From contig JAULBX010028592.1 of NCBI GenBank assembly GCA_032358255.1, forward strand, positions 1 to 27,772: DNA of 27,772 nucleotides. The letters run 5' to 3'. The position numbers and the translations under genes were made by a program. Source of the stretch: Heterotrichella gracilis. Taxonomy: Eukaryota; Sar; Xanthophyceae; Tribonematales; Xanthonemataceae. Shown here piece after piece: positions 22,142-27,772 of the stretch (its first letter is position 1; each line of letters starts with the position of its first letter). Under the pieces are notes generated by a model. That model did not search any database and was not told the DNA's origin. It worked only from the letters and a program-made list of their open reading frames with translations.

Positions 22142-25100
22142 ATGCATGTCGCCCCACCGTCGCTTGCGCACAAAAGCGCCGTGTGCATCGTACCACCCAA
22201 GTCGGTGTGGGATGCAATACAACGTATCAGGGTTTTTAAAGACAAGGGCTTTGTGCGGTGGCCTCCACACTTGAACCTTTTGTATCCTTTCTGGGAGGAC
22301 AGAGGCGAAAACCTTGCAACTGCCGCAGAAAGGATCAGGCTAGCTGTGACGGCCGTTCCAGTGTTTGAGGTAATTCATCGAGCTATTGGGTATGTTTGTG
22401 CAGTGCGACGGAAGCCATGACGTCCATTGCCCTGATAGTCGCCCCATGTGCTTGCATTGTACGATGCATGCATGCATATGCATGTGTTAGTTACGCATGC
22501 TTCCAACTGAGTTCACGTTGCGCTGTTCTAGGTCCGCTACCTATATTAACTTGACTGTTTCAAAAGATAAATAGTGCAAAACCTTTGCTTGAGCGCTTCC
22601 CTTCCCATCTTGTCACATATGCATGCATAACATTCATAGCACATATTAGGACGTTTGCCAGGAGACTCTCCCTATTAACCACTTATTATTTTACAGTATC
22701 AACTGCTGCAGGTAAACCTATCGACATTCAGTTTCTTCGACCACGGCAACAGCTGCACCCTATGGTTGCACCCTAGCTCGTCAGGTACCGTACTCCCACT
22801 GCTGGGTTGCTGCCGCCACTGTGCACTACCACCACTGTGCACCAGTACCTCACACTGCTTCACTACATCGCTCCCACCATTGTTGATCCCAGCGCTTTGC
22901 ATTGGCGGTCCCCATAGTTGAAAACCCCAGTACCCAATTGAATACCCCAGTACCCACTTTACTGCCGTTGGGCTGTGATAGTAACGCTCACGCTACGGTT
23001 CGGCAAGGTTCCTCACCTGCTTGTCTTGCCTGCAGAGCTCCTGCGGCTGCAGTCAGCCCTGGTGTCAGCCTTCCCCGACTGCTGCCACCTGTCCAGTGAC
23101 CCTGCCAGGGGGATAACCCAGTTCACCCCGCACCTGTCAGTGGGGCAGTGGCGATCCACCAGGGAGGCGCAACAGGCGGTGCAGGTAAGCAGGGGCTCCA
23201 CTGCACGTGGGCCTTACGTTATTCATTTTACATTGTATATTACTGTGGAGATTTGATCTCCATGTGTCAGAAATCTCGAGATGTGGAAACCGCTCCTACC
23301 CAAGAGGGGCCTCTGGTGATATATAACGAATCCTGTTGTATCTTATTAGGGTTCGCGTATTGGTCGAAGAAACTGAATGTGGATAGGTTTACCTGCAGCA
23401 GTTGATACTGTAAAATAACAAGTGTTTAATAGGGAGAGTCTCCTGGCAAACGTCCCAATATGTGCTAGGAATGTTATGCATGCATATGTAAGATACAACA
23501 GGGTAACCCTGTATCTTATTATCTTATTACAGGGTAACCCTTGTATCTACCTAATAGAGGGGGAACCCATCTTCACTGTAGCCCCAGCTGCCGGCTACAA
23601 AGAGCAGGAGTGTGGAAGAAGGTCATTGCAGAAAGAGCACTTCCACCATGCATATCGTGCATTCAGGTTTGGCCTGCAGGGGTGCATGCTGTATGCAGAT
23701 TGGTAGCCCTTCAATGTGATCACCACTGTCCATGGCCCCCTCACAATTGATGCGAATTATTTGTGCCCCAGGAGCTGCAGGCGTCATGGAGGGCAGTGAA
23801 GTTTACAGTGGGCAGCGTCCAGGTCATCAGCAGGCAGGTGAGGGGATGCACACGTGGCACACCCACACACACCAAGTACCATCCCGCATTGGCACCAACG
23901 GCACCACTACACACACATCGTCACAAGCATACAGGGGTACAATCATGGTACCTGCTGCGTGCTGCATCGGTGTCACATCATGCTCCTGTGGCCAATGCAG
24001 GGCTTTGATGACCCCTTTGCTGTGCGGTGCTCAGTGCCACTTGGCAGCCAACCACAGCCAAGCAGTAGCCAACAGGCGCCAAGCAGTAGCCAGACACAGC
24101 CCAGCAACAGCCAATGGGAGCCCAGCAGCAGCCTCATCAATGTGCCCTACATTGCCAGCGTGGCACCAGATGCTGGCCAAGTAGGGTTTAGGGTGCATCG
24201 ACTTCAGAGATCGGGTTCCTGAATGTATGGTGTTTGGTAGGGTAGAGGGGGCAACGGGGGTAGGTAAGCCAAGGGCCACGTGGGCTGACCTACTTCAGCA
24301 GGACCCCAAATCACGTGGGATCAATAAGTGGTTCAAACAGTGCCAGAAAAGAGCTGCGTGGCGCTGCATGTGCAAGACTGACTGCTAATCTGGCTGTATT
24401 GCTGGAATGCACGTAACTAACCAAGTAACTAACTAACTCAAGAGGTCGGGGGTTCGCATGCAGGGGATGATTCTGGGGAGCACATCATGTTCTGCTGATT
24501 TCAAATACAACATCTGCATTGACATAACCGGCTCATATAATCCCCTATTCTACTAGTTTTTGGATTGCGCGCAGTACAAGGATCACTACATAACATCGCA
24601 TCATGCCGGTCCAACCACAACCTACCCACCGCTCTCCCCTTGCAGGGTTCACCGGCGCTCCAAACACCTGCGCCTTACAACAGCTTTGGCATGGGAGCGC
24701 TGGGCCAAGGGGTGTGGAACTTTGCGTACGGCGCCAACATGAGTGCGCGCAAGTTGGGGGGTGCACGCGGCATCACGCCGATGGAGTCGCAGCCAGGATG
24801 CCTGCCTGGGTGGCGCCTGGCGTTCAACCACAGGTGCCGTCTCTGGGATTAGGGTTTAGGGCTTTCAGGCGTACATGTGCGGGTCTGCAGGCTTGATTTT
24901 GGGGTCTAGGGGTGCTGGGCTGCGGATGTAGTTGAGATTAGGGTTTTGGGGAAGCCAGACGTTCAACTACATCTGCCAGCCCATAGACTGTGGGGATTAT
25001 GGTTACAGTCGCCAGGCGTGTCACTTCCTGTTTCTATGCTTCTTTGTGTCTGGCACTCAGCCTACTGTTCCAATGTTTTTATAGCCCACAGCCAGAGCCG

Positions 25101-26457
25101 TGTGGGGACGCGGATCCTCAGGGATCACAAATAATGATACGCCAGTTAATTTCTTCCTGCAGGGGGGGCATGGGCAACCTGGTACCGCTGGCAGGGGAGG
25201 AAGGGCCAGCAGGGCTACCACCCGCTGTGCACGGAGTGCTGCACCGGCTCACCCCTGCGGCATTCGCTGCCCTGGCAAACATGGAGCATGAGTACATGTG
25301 CGTATGGGGAGAGGGGGCATGGAGGGAGGTAGTGTGTGATAATGGTGTATGGCTATGGCATTTTTGGAGCATGTGGGCTTATACAGATACCACACAGCCC
25401 CGCTGGCCACACATCATGTCTCATATGTACAGCACTCGCCATGTCACCCCCACCCCCCACTCCTCCCCCACCCCCCACTCCTCCCCACCCCTCACACTGT
25501 GCCATGCGACACCCGCAAACATTCCACCCTACCCACGTTTGCAGCCCGACTGAAGTGAATGTACAGACAGCCAGTGGGCAGTGGATGCACGCGGTGGCGT
25601 TCATCTCCCCGCCACAGCGCCTCATCGCCGACCAGCTGCCGCCACCTGGCAGGTGGGAATTAATTGTTTTTCTCCTAGTGGAGATGAAAAACGGTTGTTC
25701 ACCATCGACAAAACGGAATAAATTACAAATACTCACTGGTGGTTTGCACATTGAAGATTTACTGACGGGCCTTTTGCGCCCACAGCTTTGTTGCCCTAAT
25801 AGGGTTTTGCACACACAGGTACCTCACCTTGATCCGCGAGGGCGCTCGTGACTGGCAGCTGGACAGCACCTACCAGCAGTGGCTAGCCAGCGTACCCAAC
25901 GTGGAATCAAGTGCCCGTGGGCCCGAGTACTACTCCTCCCCTGGTGGCGCCGCACTGAATGCCTGGCCCAAGATCCGCACAGGCAGCCAGCAGCAGGGAG
26001 GGAGCAGGGGTAGGGGCAGGTCAGTTGTGATGTGTCTGTCGTTGTGTTTTTGGCAATGTCACGTACAGGTGTGGATGGGCTGTGTCGGTGTATTATGTGC
26101 CGTTAGTGCTGTCTCGACTTGGCCTCATGACCACAATCGCCCGGTGCGGTGAAGATAAATTACCGGGTGAGGCTGAAGGATGAGGCTCAAGGATGGGGCA
26201 CAGAGCATTGCTGTTTGCTGAATCCTAAATCCTGCAATCTCTATCCGCCCTGTGGCGTCAGTACAAAGGGTGTGCTTATTGCCCCTGATGTTGGCACCAG
26301 CAGTGTTCTGGTGGTTGCAACAGCATAACACAGATTATCTTGCCAATGACAGGGATTGTGTGCTTGCCGCAGGGGTGGGAGGGGTGGAGCAAGGGGCGGG
26401 GGTGGCAGGGGCGGGGCAGGGGGCGGGGGTGGCAGAGGGGAGGCACGCAGGGGATGA
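22142..26457 (+). CDS. Fusion protein: 2H phosphoesterase + gamma-glutamylcyclotransferase-like + RGG tail
   Basis: Ten exons: 22142-22369, 22712-22784, 23036-23184, 23772-23837, 24001-24180, 24646-24833, 25163-25297, 25545-25652, 25819-26019 and 26373-26457 (TGA). They sum to 1413 nt (470 residues) with every phase matching. Residues 1-172 are a 2H phosphoesterase (2'-5' RNA ligase superfamily): CIVPPKSVW, first motif H43-L-N45 in WPPHLNLLYPF, then FSFFDHGNSCTLWLHP, second motif H133-L-S135 in FTPHLSVGQW. Residues 183-217 are an SQ/TQ-rich linker. Residues 256-435 resemble GGCT/AIG2-like folds: NFAYGANMS (258-265), GITPMESQPGCLPGWRLAFN, GMGNLVP, VHGVLHRLTPAAFAALANME-HEY, AVAFISPP. The last 35 residues or so are RGG/GGR repeats. 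Members of the 2H fold act on cyclic phosphates or 2'-5' bonds; GGCT-type folds cleave gamma-glutamyl amines. The real substrate is unknown. The first motif has Asn where Ser/Thr is usual. Confidence 0.88.
22615..22743 (+). repeat. Inverted repeat, left arm (129 bp)
   Basis: Pairs with 23361-23489 in inverted orientation. By eye I count 5 mismatches in 129 positions and no indels. The arm covers the end of intron 1, its acceptor and the first 32 nt of exon 2 of the 2H-GGCT gene. Confidence 0.95.
23361..23489 (-). repeat. Inverted repeat, right arm (129 bp)
   Basis: An inverted copy of 22615-22743, lying in intron 3 of the same gene. Its minus strand repeats the exon 2 acceptor region (ttacagtatcaactgctgca). 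The loop of 617 bp holds the rest of exon 2, intron 2 and exon 3. Confidence 0.95.
23490..23550 (+). repeat. Pair of small palindromes abutting the right arm
   Basis: A palindrome acagggtaaccctgt (23498-23512) and a near copy (tacagggtaacccttgta) about 30 bp on, each flanked by gtatct or ttatct units. They begin immediately after the inverted-repeat arm and are not present beside the left arm. Confidence 0.7.
24183..24194 (+). repeat. Telomere motif at the intron 5 donor of the 2H-GGCT gene
   Basis: Intron 5 opens gtagggtttagggtg, so the telomere motif overlaps the donor. Intron 6 has another (ttagggtttaggg, 24849-24862), 15 nt after its donor, and a third nearby at 24938. Confidence 0.8.
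24229..24438 (+). mobile_element. Non-LTR retrotransposon 3' fragment in intron 5
   Basis: The best copy of the element end in the window. The frame reads GKPRATWADLLQQDPKSRGI, NKWFKQCQKRAAWRCMCKTD and C-stop (TAA 24385-24387), then a short UTR and a tail of taactaac units to about 24438. It is near-colinear with the inverted copy at 496-695. It lies in sense orientation inside intron 5 of the 2H-GGCT gene and has no reverse-transcriptase core. Confidence 0.5.
25446..25490 (+). repeat. C-rich ~20-bp tandem repeat in intron 7
   Basis: Units of accccccactcctccccc are repeated two to three times, just upstream of the exon 8 acceptor; they may act as an extended pyrimidine tract. Confidence 0.8.
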
Positions 26458-27400
26458 CGGCTGCCTTATGTATAGGTACTATGTACATGCAATTTGAGCA
26501 TAAATCCAAGGCTGACTATCTCTCAATCTGTCTCTTCCTCAACCAGCACTCTCATACTCGAGATGCGGAGCGTAATTAAATACAATTTACGTCCATTAGG
26601 GCATAAATCTGTGCAATGAAAGTGCAAGCCACCCATGGCTCTGTGATGACTCATTTTGCAGCGATGTGGGGAAGCAGCGGGGTGAGGTAGTATGTATCTG
26701 TCAGTCTAGCGGCGGGCAAAGGTAGTCTACCCAAGCATGTGCATATAGGCAGCGTCAAGCTGACAGGATACAGCCAGCCTGGCAGTGTTTGTATGGCATT
26801 GCGCACGCTGGCAAATGCAAAACAGCATTCATGTGCATATCAATGGCATTCCATTGGCACAGCCTGACCAGCATTTGCAGTACAGGTACTGCCAGCCTGA
26901 GGGTCTGGAACAGAGTCTCTGTTTGAGATTCTTTCTGGAAGCAGGACGTTTTGAAGGTGCCACCGGTGTTGGCCTTAAATTTAGGGTCTGACCCAGCTGC
27001 ACGGCATGCCTGGCCCAGTGCTTGTAGCTGCAAGCGCAAGGGCGGTGTTGAATCATTGTTGGAGGGGTAGGCTTATAATTTCACCCATGTGTTAGCCAGT
27101 ACGCAACATTGAGTGGGCCCTTAATCGGACTCTGGATTCCATTATATGGTAACCACCACCACTGGATAATTTGTCCATCAGATGCTGCATAATATAGCAT
27201 ATTATGCTATATGCATCTATTAGATGCAGGGCTTCCAGTGCTGGCGGGGCAGGGGTCTGTAACTACCCAGTACTAGTAGGGTTTATCTGTACCCTTAGAT
27301 GGAAATCCACCCCTTGCAAAGATGAAGTCCGACGACGTGCGTAAGAAGGCTTCATGCCTGCTATAGGAAGTGATTATCTCTAGCTTGAAACTCGGTTTGA
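26458..27400. other. 3' flank of the 2H-GGCT gene, no gene found
   Basis: No exon chain could be supported. A hairpin with 9-bp arms (atatagcat / atgctatat, loop att) lies at 27192-27212 and is followed by gcatctattagatgc, itself palindromic. No TGTAA signal was seen close to the stop at 26457. Confidence 0.45.
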
Positions 27401-27772
27401 ATGGAACTTGGCTTGCCTGCTGTATGTTACATCGCATGCAATAACTTGAGTAACTGTTCAGCTATTTTGATCGGTGTCGGAAGTGGCCCCCTCGAGACCT
27501 TGAACGTGAGTGCCAACATCAGTGAAGCCTTCCGTAGCCTGTATCGGGACATGTGCACGCTTCAAGCAGTGTTGGACTTCATTCCATGTCCCATTCGCTC
27601 AACCTTTTCACAGGTCACCTCACGCCCCGCGAATATAACGAACAGTTACTCCTGACAGGCTGCTGCCAGTGGGTACTAGGAGGCATTGCAGGGCTCAACC
27701 GGGAATGTCAACCCGGAGTTGGTGACCACTTGGCAGAATGCGCCAAGCGCCCTCAAGGCCGCAGCTGAAGAG
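27401..27772 (+). other. Possible start of another gene, cut by window edge
   Basis: Several short open stretches occur. The last bases can be read NVNPELVTTWQNAPSALKAA, which faintly recalls DPELVSTTLFPAF near the start of the MYND gene. The similarity is short and the rest is outside the window, so this is only a hint of a paralogue. Confidence 0.15.

Noticed and set aside
23498..23540. Resemblance to the I-SceI homing endonuclease site (acagggtaa)
   Set aside because: Only about 9 bases shared with the 18-bp site and the tract is explained by a local palindrome.
23541..23706. Possible extra exon of the 2H-GGCT gene
   Set aside because: Exon 3 to exon 4 joins directly in phase and gives a natural 2H sequence; adding this stretch would insert unrelated residues ending in a stop.
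24441..24480. T-arm-like text (gggggttcgcatgc) suggesting a tRNA
   Set aside because: No matching acceptor, D or anticodon stems could be built around it.

Overview
The window looks like nuclear DNA of a green alga (core Chlorophyta). It is GC-rich and dense in spliced genes. Introns begin mostly GTGCG, GTGAG or GTAAG and end in pyrimidine-rich CAG. Plant-type telomere motifs (TTTAGGG/CCCTAAA) are scattered through it, and the gene set is eukaryotic and plastid-bearing: a Rubisco-LSMT-like SET protein, the splicing factor CWC25, a MYND-finger protein and a 2H phosphoesterase. I see no bacterial operon, CRISPR array, rRNA or tRNA. All exon models were built by eye from reading frames, splice motifs and phase bookkeeping; no transcript data were available.

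Layout from left to right. (1) 1-823: a mosaic of 3' ends of a probable non-LTR retrotransposon with CTAA-rich tails, enclosing an inverted degenerate piece of the neighbouring MYND gene. (2) 958-5958, plus strand: a gene of about ten exons ending in a MYND zinc finger; its 5' end is not resolved. (3) 7223-10266, minus strand: a complete six-exon, 492-residue SET/Rubisco-LSMT-like methyltransferase with a putative plastid transit peptide. (4) 11087-14118, minus strand: a three-copy tandem family of an unrecognised protein in an AT-richer island; one copy is open and two carry in-frame stops. (5) 14447-16198, minus strand: a four-exon gene for a probable plastid protein of unknown function, divergent from (6) CWC25 at 16780-20597, plus strand, six exons and 519 residues, whose introns hold tandem repeats. 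(7) 21151 to about 22076, minus strand: a HIRAN-like protein with a Cys-rich upstream exon, apparently in tight divergent arrangement with (8) 22142-26457, plus strand: a ten-exon, 470-residue fusion of a 2H phosphoesterase, an SQ/TQ-rich linker, a gamma-glutamylcyclotransferase-like domain and an RGG tail. (9) 26458-27772: mostly unassigned, possibly with the start of another gene at the right edge.

The most interesting locus is the 2H-GGCT-RGG gene. It combines a nucleotide/RNA-end hydrolase fold, a cyclotransferase fold and an RNA-binding tail. It also contains a 129-bp inverted repeat (about 96% identical) whose arms bracket exons 2 and 3. Those two exons total exactly 74 codons between phase-0 junctions, so hairpin-driven skipping or circularisation would keep the frame while removing the second catalytic histidine. 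Also notable are telomere motifs at several splice junctions and the decay of two of the three tandem paralogues.
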